Shown here one piece after another: positions 1-6,901 of a stretch of 13,829 nucleotides of DNA (within the stretch, counting starts at the first letter, position 1; each line of letters starts with the position of its first letter). The stretch covers positions 1-13,829 of the forward strand of contig JAISWM010000081.1 of NCBI GenBank assembly GCA_031270785.1, read 5' to 3'. Made by a program: the position numbers and the translations under genes. Origin of the DNA: Oscillospiraceae bacterium. Its GTDB lineage: Bacteria; Bacillota; Clostridia; Oscillospirales; Acutalibacteraceae. The notes under the pieces were generated by a model that did no database searches, was not told the origin of the DNA, and saw only the letters and a list, made by a program, of their open reading frames with translations.

Positions 1-60
1 AAGCTCGTATTGCTGTTCTTGGCTCAACCGTACCGCATTAGTTTTCAGTTCGTTATCCAT
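1..60 (-). CDS. 5' end of a probable IS630-type transposase (partial, runs off left edge)
   Basis: An open frame reads leftwards from an ATG at position 60 and is still open at the window edge, giving 20 residues that include AVRLSQEQQYEL. A short stretch with a conserved S/EQQ.L pattern resembles the N-terminal region, just before the helix-turn-helix, of IS630/Tc1-like transposases; this is recalled family resemblance, not an alignment. No Shine-Dalgarno sequence precedes the ATG, and a good promoter lies so close (-10 box at 67-72) that the transcript would start at or next to the ATG, so it may be translated leaderless. A chromosomal helix-turn-helix gene is also possible. Only the start is visible, so intactness cannot be judged. 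Confidence 0.45.
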   Translation of the reverse strand, partial: MDNELKTNAVRLSQEQQYEL

Positions 61-66
61 GTCCAT

Positions 67-95
67 ATTATAACATACTTGGTGCAAAAATGCAA
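67..95 (-). promoter_or_regulatory. Promoter for the leftward transposase-like gene
   Basis: On the minus strand TTGCAT (90-95) is followed after exactly 17 bp by a perfect TATAAT (67-72). The expected transcription start, 6-7 bp downstream, falls at about position 60, the A of the ATG. Confidence 0.55.
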
Positions 96-105
96 GGTTT
101 ATTTG

Positions 106-178
106 GTATGTCAATAAAATTCCTTCTTTTTCCCCCGCCATGGGCTGGGAGAGATATTATCAACTAATTTGGATCACC
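106..178 (+). repeat. Family A palindromic repeat, copy A1
   Basis: Shares with the other copies the block ATTCCTTCTTTTTCCCCCGCC, a G-rich return arm, then GATATTATCAACTAATTTGG and ATCACC. The left end is degenerate (TCAATAAAAT in place of AAATAGTTGA). The element lies between the leftward transposase promoter and the DUF4364 gene. Its central hairpin is not followed by a T-run, so it does not look like a simple terminator. Confidence 0.75.
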
Positions 179-267
179 GCCCGTGCGGGAGAGCACGCAA
201 ATAAATTCGCTTTTTTTAAAAAAGCAGCTATATTTGCTTACATTTCTTGCCTATACCTGCAGAGGTG

Positions 268-300
268 GGAAAAATGCTACTGTTTAAAAAAATTAATATT
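268..300 (+). repeat. Family B half-element (copy B-a) in the leader of the DUF4364 gene
   Basis: GGGAAAAATGCTACTGTTTA matches the inner arm of family B seen at 1986-2008 and, inverted, at 6700-6725 and 6805-6830. It ends a few bases before the ribosome binding site of the next gene. The matching opposite end is not clearly visible, so this is called a half copy. Confidence 0.5.
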
Positions 301-316
301 TAAGGGGGAAAAGTTT

Positions 317-925
317 ATGAAATCAAATACTTTTTCAGCGGGAGTAAACCCCGGCGGACTGCGAAGTATACAAGAAATTAAAGTATTAATATGTTATGTA
401 TTATCCAATATAGGTACAAAAATTAAAAAGTCAGATCTTATCTCAACACTCCAAAACGGAGGGATATCAAACTACTTTGAAACCAGCGAAGCTTTTTCAG
501 ATTTGGAATCAAATAATAATTTAATATGTGTGGACAGTGAAAAAGAAATGTATACTATATCTGAAAGCGGAAAAGTAATATCAGAGCAATTAAGCAGGTC
601 GCTTCCACATATAATAAAGGAAAAATCAATAAAAGTTATTAACACTTTTATAAGTACCCTGAAAAGCAGAAACGAAAATACGGTAAAAATAGAAAAAAAT
701 AACAGAGGGTACAATGTTACCTGCGGAATATCGGGTGATGAGGATTTTAATTTGATGGCTCTTACCCTATACGTACCGGACCTCGGCCAAGCCGCAATGG
801 TAAAAGAAAATTTTCATAAAAATCCCGGAATTATATACAGAAGCGTACTTGCTATGCTTACTCAAAATGAGGAACTTTTAAAAGAATCCGTAACAATTTT
901 GTTAAATCAACACAATAACGCGTGA
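317..925 (+). CDS. DUF4364 family winged-helix protein, probable transcriptional regulator
   Basis: The product is 202 residues. The start ATG at 317 is chosen because a purine-rich ribosome binding site (AAGGGGGAAAAG, from 302) lies just upstream and because MKSNTFSAGVNPGG opens like DUF4364 proteins of Oscillospirales, which carry an AGV.PGGL motif followed by EIK.LICY.L. The frame stays open upstream to 140, but that part crosses a repeat and is unlikely to be translated. Residues about 20-100 have the layout of a winged helix-turn-helix (EIKVLICYVLSNIG, NYFETSEAFSDLE, then the beta-wing YTISESGKVI). Family members are about 150-200 residues and treated as predicted regulators with unknown targets. 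The gene stands alone, and a family B end begins 2 bp after its stop. The family call is strong; the function is inferred. Confidence 0.85.
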   Translation: MKSNTFSAGVNPGGLRSIQEIKVLICYVLSNIGTKIKKSDLISTLQNGGISNYFETSEAFSDLESNNNLICVDSEKEMYTISESGKVISEQLSRSLPHIIKEKSIKVINTFISTLKSRNENTVKIEKNNRGYNVTCGISGDEDFNLMALTLYVPDLGQAAMVKENFHKNPGIIYRSVLAMLTQNEELLKESVTILLNQHNNA

Positions 926-926
926 T

Positions 927-947
927 ATAGCCAAAGCCATTTAGAAA
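927..947 (+). repeat. Family B end (copy B-f)
   Basis: TATAGCCAAAGCCATTTAGA begins 2 bp after the stop of the DUF4364 gene and runs directly into family A copy A2. It matches the B ends at 8681-8703 and, inverted, 6881-6901. Confidence 0.6.
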
Positions 948-948
948 T

Positions 949-1028
949 AGTTATGCCTCAAAATAGTTGAAATTCCTTCTTTTTTCTGCGAATCGGCGGA
1001 GGGAGATATTATCAACTAATATTGATAT
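949..1028 (+). repeat. Family A palindromic repeat, copy A2
   Basis: Left end TTATGCCTCAAAATAGTTGA, then AATTCCTTCTT, a weakened central hairpin, and right end GATATTATCAACTAAT. The right end overlaps the tail of the leftward secreted-protein gene: with its frame restored, that gene would stop at TGA (1012-1014) inside this repeat. Confidence 0.75.
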
Positions 1029-1613
1029 CCCCCCCCGCATTTAAGTCATGAACCTGGTTTATATTATCTGGAATTTCCAAACATTGCAGTATTAAACCTC
1101 TACGCGATTCAAAAAAATTTAGCATAGATTCTCTTTTGCGTAACATTTCGCGAGCAAGAGATTCTTCTATAATCCCAATATTAATCCCATTTTCTCCATA
1201 CTCAGGTCCCGGTCGTAAAGACTCATAGCTACAGCCATGCGCATAACATGGTTTTTAACAAGCGGATCTTGCAAATGTAGCATTATTTGATTTGTATACG
1301 TGTCTAAGGCTTGTATCAGATTTTGTCTTGAGCGTTTCATTTTGCGAGTAATTCCGTCTTTTAGAGGTCCTCCATTTATCATTCTATTCTCTAGAAAGTA
1401 TTTTGTAAATTCTTGTAAAAAAGGGCGAGGTATGTAATTTACAAAAAAGTAGCGTTCAAGACACTGTATAATGTTTGCTTTGGGTACTGCATGATGTGCT
1501 GCCATATCATCTTGTGTAAATTCTCCGGTTATTGGATCCGGCCACGCATGTACATTTGAAGAAATAATGCTTAAAAAACATAATGAAATTGCTGAAATTT
1601 TTTTAAAATTCAT
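1012..1613 (-). pseudogene. Secreted protein gene of unknown function, broken by a probable 1-nt frameshift
   Basis: As read, translation from the ATG at 1613 (ribosome binding site AAAAGGAGAA) gives 148 residues and stops at 1167. Residues 1-23 form a clear Sec signal peptide (lysines at 4-5, hydrophobic core, cleavage likely after VHA), so the product is exported. After residue R135 the sequence turns non-polar and stops (DLSMEKMGLILGL). The neighbouring frame is open from the same point and reads GPEYGENGIN, then EESLAREMLRKRES and NFFESRRGL, a charged helical tail of about 65 residues ending at TGA 1012-1014 inside repeat A2. Adding one G to the GGG run at 1208-1210 joins the two into about 200 residues. 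The mature N-terminus has an AHH followed by VPK (residues 39-44), which recalls the His-His motif of AHH/HNH-type nucleases, but the rest is not recognised. A sequencing indel would equally explain the break. Confidence 0.6.
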
Positions 1614-1659
1614 AAATTTATTCTCCTTTTAAATTATTGTTTAGATAAAAAGCTTTTTT

Positions 1660-1673
1660 ATTGCGATCGCAAT
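1660..1673. promoter_or_regulatory. 14-bp perfect palindrome at the transcription start, candidate operator
   Basis: ATTGCGATCGCAAT is self-complementary over all 14 bases and lies 3 bp downstream of the -10 box of the leftward secreted-protein gene, spanning its expected start site. That is a classic place for a repressor site. No second copy was noticed in the window, and the GCGATCGC core also fits a methylation or restriction motif. Confidence 0.4.
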
Positions 1674-1676
1674 TTA

Positions 1677-1705
1677 ATTATAGCTTAAAAGCAAACTAAA
1701 AGCAA
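1677..1705 (-). promoter_or_regulatory. Promoter of the leftward secreted-protein gene
   Basis: On the minus strand TTGCTT (1700-1705), a 17-bp spacer and a perfect TATAAT (1677-1682) lie about 60 bp upstream of the ATG at 1613. Confidence 0.6.
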
Positions 1706-1787
1706 CCTTTTTTTAAAATAATTAATATTTTTTAAAAAACATCCTTTTTTATACTATTTATAAATTAAAATCTGATATGTGTTAAAA

Positions 1788-1819
1788 TTACTTTCCCCGC
1801 GAGTGGGCGGGGAAAGTAA
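1788..1819. repeat. Perfect 13-bp stem hairpin (type C)
   Basis: TTACTTTCCCCGC is followed by a 6-base loop and its exact complement. The same ACTTTC...GAAAGT design recurs at 5825-5855 and, degenerate, at 5932-5958. It has no T-run. It sits in the roughly 430-bp gene-free stretch between the divergent starts at 1613 and 2051, which otherwise holds the leftward promoter, family A copy A3 and a B half-element. Confidence 0.6.
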
Positions 1820-1849
1820 CGGATATAAATTTGATATTTATAATGAAAA

Positions 1850-1939
1850 TTAGTATAAATTAGTTGATAATATCTTTTTCTCCCGCAAGCTCGCGGGGAG
1901 GGGAAAAGAAAAAGTGCCAATTATTTTGAGACATGACCC
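1850..1939 (-). repeat. Family A palindromic repeat, copy A3 (inverted)
   Basis: Reads TAAATTAGTTGATAATATC, a CTCCCGC...GCGGGGAG hairpin, then AATTATTTTGAGACATGACC, the reverse complement of the A1/A2 layout. The GTCATG.CTCAAAATA outer end is shared with the copy at 6755-6785. Confidence 0.7.
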
Positions 1940-1982
1940 GCAGGGAATAGCGATAAAAAATTAGACATTTAGCGGCGGAAAG

Positions 1983-2010
1983 AGCGCAAAAAGCCACTGT
2001 TTTTAAAAAT
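1983..2010 (+). repeat. Family B half-element (copy B-b) in the leader of the PFOR gene
   Basis: GCGCAAAAAGCCACTGTTTT matches the inner arm of family B and ends about 6 bp before the AGGAGG ribosome binding site at 2016-2021. Confidence 0.5.
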
Positions 2011-2050
2011 ATAACAGGAGGAATTTGAACAGAAAAATAAAAAAATAACT

Positions 2051-5000
2051 ATGGACGGTAATTCATCCGCTGCGTACGTGTCGTACGCTTTTACTGATGT
2101 TGCAATTATATATCCTATAACTCCGTCTTCCGCGGCGGCGGATGAAATAGATAAATATTCTTTTGACGGGCGAAAAAATTTATTTGGCAGGCAGGTAAAA
2201 GTAGTGCAGATGCAGTCCGAAGCGGGGGTTGCCGGAGCTATGCACGGATGCCTTGCGGCCGGAGCTTTGGCGACAACATATACTGCGTCTCAAGGCTTAT
2301 TATTAATGATTCCCAATATGTATAAAATAGCGGGGGAATTCCTCCCAAATGTCGTTCACGTCTCGGCGAGGGCTATAGCCACCCACGCGCTGTCAATATT
2401 CGGGGATCATTCGGATGTTTACGCCTGCAGGCAAACAGGCTACGCTATGATATGTTCAAATAATCCGCAGGAAATTATGCATCTATCCGCTGTTGCTCAT
2501 CTTTCATCAATAAAAGGCCGAATACCATTTTTGCACTTTTTCGATGGGCTTCGTACGTCCCACGAAATACAAAAAATTAACGTTTGGGACTACGGTGAAC
2601 TTTCTGAAATGATAGATTGGGACTCGGTTAATAAGTTCCGAAAAAACGCTCTGAATCCTGAAAACCCAACCATTCGCGGCACTGCTCAAAACGGCGATGT
2701 GTTTTTTCAAAACAGAGAAGCCGGCAATAAATTCTACGATAATATTTCAAATATAGTTTTAGAATATATGAACGAAGTAAATAAGCGCACAGGGCGCGAT
2801 TATAAACCCTTTAATTATTACGGCCACCCTGAAGCCGTAAAAATCATTATAGCTATGGGGTCTGTTTGCGAAACTATCGAAGAAACGGTAGACTATTTAA
2901 ATAGTCAAAACGAAAAAGTAGGGCTTGTTAAAGTAAGGCTTTATAGACCCTTTGTATCACAATTTTTATTAAATGTTCTTCCAAAATCGGTAGAAAAGAT
3001 ATCTGTTTTAGACCGAACAAAAGAACCTGGTTCTGTCGGTGAGCCTCTTTATTTAGACATACTCGCCGGAATTCAGGAATTTAAAGGCGGCAAAATAGAA
3101 GTGTACTCAGGCAGATATGGCCTTAGCTCTAAAAATACTACTCCAAGTCAAATATTTGCCGTGTACAATAATATGGAAAGTGAAAACCCTAAAAAAAGGT
3201 TTACCATCGGTATTAATGATGACGTTACAAACCTTTCTTTAACAGAAACCCGCCAAATAGACACGGCTCCAAAAGATATTACCTCCTGCAAATTTTGGGG
3301 GCTTGGTTCTGACGGCACAGTAGGGGCAAATAAAAACACAATCAAAATAATAGGCGATAATACGGCCATGAACGTTCAGGGATATTTTTCATACGATTCA
3401 AAAAAATCAGGCGGTGCCACAATATCCCATTTAAGGTTCGGGGAAAGTCTTATCAAATCAACGTATTTTATAAATAAGGCTGATTTCGTAGCTTGCCATA
3501 ATCCATCATATGTATATAAATATGATATGGTTGAGGATTTAAAACCAAACGGAAAATTTTTACTCAACTGCCCATGGAACGATGATGAACTCAGCAAATA
3601 TCTTCCAGGTAAAATGAAAAAATTTATTTCTGATAATAATATACGTTTATACACTATCAGCGGCATTGAAATAGGGAAAGAACTTGGCCTCGGCGGGCGC
3701 ATTAACACCATACTGCAAGCCGCTTTTTTTAAAATTATAAACATTATGGATATAAATGAAGCTGTAGATTTAATGAAACAAGCCGCTACAAAATCTTACA
3801 GTAAAAAAGGCGAAAAAATAGTTAAAATGAATCACGATGCCATAGATCAAGGAATAAAAAACGTACATGAAGTCTCCGTTCCCGATTCTTGGTCAAACAT
3901 AAATATAGCTAATGCCCATGAAAAATGCCTAATTCCCTATAATCTTCCCCCCTCAAACGGCGGGGAAGAGTATGCAAGCAAATTTGTTTTTTCAAAAAGC
4001 AATGGCTACGCAGAAAACCTCTCAGGCAATAATTTTAAAAGTGATTCCCTTCTTGATGATTACGTTAAAAATATTTTAATCCCGTGTAATAATTTAAAAG
4101 GTAATAGTTTACCGGTATCAGAGTTTTTAAAATATTCAGACGGTACAGTGCCATCGGGTTCTGCTGCGTATGAAAAACGAGGTATAGCAATAGACACGCC
4201 CGAATGGATTCCTGAAAACTGCACGCAGTGCAATCTGTGCGCTTACGTTTGTCCGCATGCAGTAATAAGGCCCGGTGCTATGACAAATGATGAAATAAAC
4301 AGTGCTCCTGAAAATATAAAGCACAAAAAAATGATTGGATTCCCAGATTTAAACTTCTCTATAACTGTATCAACGCTTGACTGCACGGGCTGCGGAGTAT
4401 GCGTTAGCGTATGCCCGGGAATGAAAGGTAATAAAGCGTTAGTAATGCGCCCGGCGGTTTCTCAGCTCGAATTCCAAAAATACTTTGATTACTGCGAAAA
4501 ATTGCCGCTGAAATCCGAAGTGCTCGAAAAATTTAAACAATCTAGCATTAAAGGAAGTCAATTTAAAAAGCCGCTGCTTGAATTTTCGGGTGCTTGTGCG
4601 GGCTGCGGAGAAACCCCTTATGCCAAACTCGCAACGCAGCTTTTCGGAGATAGAATGTACATAGCCAATGCAACTGGATGTTCATCTATTTGGGGTGCTT
4701 CTTTTCCGTCCACTCCATATACTAAAAATTATGCTGAAAAAGGCCCCGCGTGGCAAAATTCACTTTTTGAAGATAACGCCGAGTTTGGATACGGTATATC
4801 TATAGCTCAAAATACAATCAGACAAAATTTATTTGATTATATAAATCGTATTTACAAAGAAACAGACAACCTAAAACTAAAAGAAACTTCTAAAAACTAT
4901 ATTGATACATTTGAAAATGGTGAACTAAATCAAACGGCTTCAAGCAAGTTGCTTGAAGCACTGAAAAGCACTGATTTCAGCGAATTTTCCGATTTATGCA

Positions 5001-5692
5001 AATTAAAAAATATAATAATTGATAACAAAAACTACCTTTCCAAAAAATCCGTATGGATATTCGGTGGGGATGGATGGGCATATGATATAGGATTCGGTGG
5101 GCTTGACCATGTTATAGCTTCAGGCGAAAACGTAAATATACTTGTGTTTGACACAGAAGCCTATTCCAACACCGGAGGGCAGTCTTCAAAAGCCACTCCG
5201 CTCGGCTCGGTAGTACAATTTGCCGCCAAGGGGAAATCTACGGCAAAAAAAGATTTAGCCACGATGGCTATGACTTATGGCCACGTATACGTGGCCCAAG
5301 TAGCTATGGGAGCTGATTATAATCAATGCTTAAAAACTTTTATTGAAGCTGAAAATTATAATGGCCCCTCAATAATCATTGCTTACTCTCCTTGCATAAA
5401 TCACGGCATTAAGGACGGTATGTGTTTTATGATTCGGGAGCAAAAAAAAGCCGTTGAAGCCGGATATTGGAATTTGTTTAGATTTAATCCCGAACTTCAA
5501 AAACAAAACAAAAATCCTTTTGTGCTCGACAGTAAAGCCCCGGCAGAAAAATACAAAGATTTTATAACAAACGAGATAAGATATGACTCTCTAAATCAAA
5601 TATGCAAAAACAGAGCAGATACATTATTTGAAGAAGCTGAGAAGTTTTCAAAAATAAAATATGAAAAACTCGCGAATTTAGCAAAGAAATAA
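2051..5692 (+). CDS. nifJ: Pyruvate:ferredoxin (flavodoxin) oxidoreductase, single-chain
   Basis: Oxidises pyruvate with CoA to acetyl-CoA and CO2, passing electrons to ferredoxin; it is cytosolic and central to anaerobic fermentation. The 1213 residues fit the family (about 1170-1200). Domains in order: N-terminal pyrimidine-binding domain with TMDGN-like start and YPITPSS (residues 21-27); domain II; the GRYGLSSKNTTPSQ segment (about 354-367) of the CoA-binding region; two [4Fe-4S] ferredoxin motifs, CTQCNLC...CP (from 724) and CTGCGVC...CP (from 778); and a TPP domain with GACAGCGETPY (about 848), GGDGWAYDIGFGG (about 1004) and NTGGQSSK (about 1040). All cofactor residues seen are present. 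The start is odd: AGGAGG (2016-2021) lies 29 bp before ATG 2051. A TTG at 2025 sits right after the ribosome binding site but is out of frame by one base in a run of seven A (2039-2045). With one more A it would give MNRKIKKITMDGN, matching usual PFOR N-termini. The nifJ symbol does not imply a nitrogenase role here. Confidence 0.95.
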   Translation: MDGNSSAAYVSYAFTDVAIIYPITPSSAAADEIDKYSFDGRKNLFGRQVKVVQMQSEAGVAGAMHGCLAAGALATTYTASQGLLLMIPNMYKIAGEFLPNVVHVSARAIATHALSIFGDHSDVYACRQTGYAMICSNNPQEIMHLSAVAHLSSIKGRIPFLHFFDGLRTSHEIQKINVWDYGELSEMIDWDSVNKFRKNALNPENPTIRGTAQNGDVFFQNREAGNKFYDNISNIVLEYMNEVNKRTGRDYKPFNYYGHPEAVKIIIAMGSVCETIEETVDYLNSQNEKVGLVKVRLYRPFVSQFLLNVLPKSVEKISVLDRTKEPGSVGEPLYLDILAGIQEFKGGKIEVYSGRYGLSSKNTTPSQIFAVYNNMESENPKKRFTIGINDDVTNLSLTETRQIDTAPKDITSCKFWGLGSDGTVGANKNTIKIIGDNTAMNVQGYFSYDSKKSGGATISHLRFGESLIKSTYFINKADFVACHNPSYVYKYDMVEDLKPNGKFLLNCPWNDDELSKYLPGKMKKFISDNNIRLYTISGIEIGKELGLGGRINTILQAAFFKIINIMDINEAVDLMKQAATKSYSKKGEKIVKMNHDAIDQGIKNVHEVSVPDSWSNINIANAHEKCLIPYNLPPSNGGEEYASKFVFSKSNGYAENLSGNNFKSDSLLDDYVKNILIPCNNLKGNSLPVSEFLKYSDGTVPSGSAAYEKRGIAIDTPEWIPENCTQCNLCAYVCPHAVIRPGAMTNDEINSAPENIKHKKMIGFPDLNFSITVSTLDCTGCGVCVSVCPGMKGNKALVMRPAVSQLEFQKYFDYCEKLPLKSEVLEKFKQSSIKGSQFKKPLLEFSGACAGCGETPYAKLATQLFGDRMYIANATGCSSIWGASFPSTPYTKNYAEKGPAWQNSLFEDNAEFGYGISIAQNTIRQNLFDYINRIYKETDNLKLKETSKNYIDTFENGELNQTASSKLLEALKSTDFSEFSDLCKLKNIIIDNKNYLSKKSVWIFGGDGWAYDIGFGGLDHVIASGENVNILVFDTEAYSNTGGQSSKATPLGSVVQFAAKGKSTAKKDLATMAMTYGHVYVAQVAMGADYNQCLKTFIEAENYNGPSIIIAYSPCINHGIKDGMCFMIREQKKAVEAGYWNLFRFNPELQKQNKNPFVLDSKAPAEKYKDFITNEIRYDSLNQICKNRADTLFEEAEKFSKIKYEKLANLAKK

Positions 5693-5732
5693 ATGTGTTT
5701 TCGACAAAAACAACAATTTTTAAAATTAACCC

Positions 5733-5754
5733 TTTAAATGAATTTGCATTTAAA
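5733..5754. other. AT-rich inverted repeat downstream of the PFOR gene
   Basis: TTTAAATG and CATTTAAA are exact complements around a 6-base loop, 41 bp past the PFOR stop. There is no GC core or T-run, so a terminator role is weak; it could be an mRNA 3'-end hairpin. Confidence 0.3.
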
Positions 5755-5762
5755 TTATACTG

Positions 5763-5791
5763 TTGACGACAAATTTTAAGTTTAGTATATA
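5763..5791 (+). promoter_or_regulatory. Candidate promoter for the lipoprotein gene
   Basis: TTGACG (5763-5768), a 17-bp spacer and TATATA (5786-5791) form a good sigma-70-type promoter. Transcription from here would give a leader of about 215 nt before the ATG at 6013, containing the hairpins at 5825-5855 and 5932-5958. Confidence 0.5.
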
Positions 5792-5824
5792 GCTGTTTCG
5801 TTTGAAAAACGTCTGATTTTTATA

Positions 5825-5855
5825 ACTTTCTCCCAGCCGACGGCTGGGAGAAAGT
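5825..5855. repeat. Perfect 14-bp stem hairpin (type C) in the lipoprotein leader
   Basis: ACTTTCTCCCAGCC, loop GAC, then the exact complement. Same flanks and design as the hairpin at 1788-1819, including TAAATTT shortly downstream of both. No T-run follows on the plus strand. Confidence 0.6.
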
Positions 5856-5931
5856 ACATGAATAAATTTACTTTTGAAGACTGTTTTAAATCATAACAGC
5901 TGTAGTGATTTAACTTAGAAAGTATAAACCT

Positions 5932-5958
5932 CTTTCCCCGCGGGCTTGCGGGAGGAAG
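5932..5958. repeat. Imperfect GC hairpin (type C, degenerate)
   Basis: CTTTCCCCGC and GCGGGAGGAAG pair imperfectly. The G-rich arm contains a GGAGGAAGG that looks like a ribosome binding site, but the ATG right behind it (5960) opens a frame of only 17 codons, ending at TAA 6011-6013. Confidence 0.4.
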
Positions 5959-6012
5959 GATGCACAAACAAGTATGCTTTTTTCAAGTGAAACAGCTAAG
6001 AAAAGAGTATTA

Positions 6013-6597
6013 ATGAAATATTGTAAACAATACTTTTCAATTTTCATACTGTTAGCGTGTATGTGCACGTTTGGGGGCTGTAAAGCAGCGAATGTAATAT
6101 ATTTTTCAAAACAAAACCGTACATATTTCCCTAGAACTCTCTCCGACAAATTAGTAATAGATGGTGCTGCCGGGGAAATTAAACAGGAACTGCCAGACAT
6201 GAGTAATTTTTCATCTGTACTATTAATTTTTAAAGAAACTTGTTTCTGGGAAACCGTTTATGATGCAGGGTTTGGCATTGAAACAATCGGCGATGACGAA
6301 AATGGCGATTGCGTTTATACCATGACAATAAATTTTTATCCAGATGGTAATTCATTTTGCTATAAATTATGGCTGGATGGAAATATACATTGTAAATTAC
6401 AAGATCCACGTGGTAATATATTACTCAAAAATGATGCTTTAGATTTCGAATTACTTCAGGAATTTTTTAATTTACAAGGACGGTATGACTCTTTGGAAGC
6501 AATCGAATGTGACCAAAATTTAAAAAGCAGAAAACAATATTTATATATTGCTATGCTGTTGCGCATTAATATGCTGTTAAATAATCTTTCTCGCTAG
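6013..6597 (+). CDS. Putative lipoprotein of unknown function
   Basis: The product is 194 residues from the ATG at 6013. It opens with lysines at 2 and 5, a hydrophobic core (FSIFILLACMC) and a lipobox-like TFGGC with the acceptor cysteine at 23, so it is probably lipid-anchored to the outer face of the membrane. The frame is open from an ATG at 5974, but that would put charged residues ahead of the signal and has no well-placed ribosome binding site; the AAAAGAG before 6013 is itself weak. The mature part is mixed alpha/beta by eye, with four more cysteines and a polar DDENGDC stretch; no family was recognised. The gene is monocistronic with a long leader and is followed by a hairpin at 6661-6688. 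Confidence 0.6.
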   Translation: MKYCKQYFSIFILLACMCTFGGCKAANVIYFSKQNRTYFPRTLSDKLVIDGAAGEIKQELPDMSNFSSVLLIFKETCFWETVYDAGFGIETIGDDENGDCVYTMTINFYPDGNSFCYKLWLDGNIHCKLQDPRGNILLKNDALDFELLQEFFNLQGRYDSLEAIECDQNLKSRKQYLYIAMLLRINMLLNNLSR

Positions 6598-6660
6598 CTA
6601 TGATTAGAGAATATATTGAAAATCAGACAAGCAAAAATAATGAGGTTCTCAAAATAATAT

Positions 6661-6688
6661 AACCGGGCTTTTAGCCCGAACTACCGGT
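6661..6688 (+). terminator. Hairpin downstream of the lipoprotein gene, possible terminator
   Basis: CGGGCT-TTT-AGCCCG forms a compact stem, nested inside AACCGG...CCGGTT. It lies 64 bp after the stop. Only a short T stretch follows (TTTTAT), so termination is plausible but unproven. Confidence 0.4.
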
Positions 6689-6689
6689 T

Positions 6690-6785
6690 TTATAGTAAAA
6701 ACCTTTTAAAACAATGGCGTTTTTGTTTTCCCCCCGCCCCCGGCGGGGGGAAAAGAAGAAATTTCAATTATTTTGAGGCATGACC
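6690..6785. repeat. Chimeric repeat: family B left half joined to an inverted family A half (copy A4)
   Basis: The left arm (ATAGTAAAAACCTTTTAAAA, then CAATGGCGTTTTTG) is family B; the right arm (AGAAATTTCAATTATTTTGA, then GGCATGACC) is the inverted left end of family A. They meet in a GC hairpin at 6730-6751 (CCCCCCGCC / GGCGGGGGG). Confidence 0.6.
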
Positions 6786-6789
6786 GAGT

Positions 6790-6901
6790 GTTAGCTATAA
6801 AAGCCTTTTAAAACAGTGGCATTTTTGTTTTTTCACCCGCATTTGGCGTGGGGGAAAAAAGCATAAATAATATCGCGGTTCTAAATGGTTTTTGCTATAA
6901 T
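6790..6901. repeat. Family B element, most complete copy (B1), upstream of transketolase
   Basis: About 110 bp with inverted ends: left CTATAAAAGCCTTTTAAAAC, right (as its complement) TATAGCAAAAACCATTTAGA then AC. The centre has a T-rich/A-rich hairpin, TTTTTTCACCCGC...GGCGTGGGGGAAAAAA. It encodes nothing. The right end overlaps the extended -10 box used to explain transketolase expression. Confidence 0.55.
6893..6901 (+). promoter_or_regulatory. Extended -10 promoter inside the family B right end
   Basis: TGCTATAAT has both the TGn extension and a perfect -10 hexamer, 24 bp before the TTG start at 6925. No -35 match lies at the usual spacing, which extended -10 promoters tolerate. A second TATAAT at 6904-6909 is too close to the ribosome binding site. 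Confidence 0.4.

Noticed and set aside
140..316. Upstream extension of the DUF4364 frame by 59 residues
   Set aside because: It starts inside a family A repeat, has no ribosome binding site, and the family's conserved N-terminus begins just after the ATG at 317.
1029..1036. G8 tract near the end of the secreted-protein gene as a phase-variation switch
   Set aside because: It lies only about 15 bp before the stop, so slippage there would change few residues; the inferred frameshift lies elsewhere.
5910..6200. A 96-codon minus-strand frame over the lipoprotein start
   Set aside because: It has no start signals and is antisense to a frame with a convincing signal peptide and lipobox.
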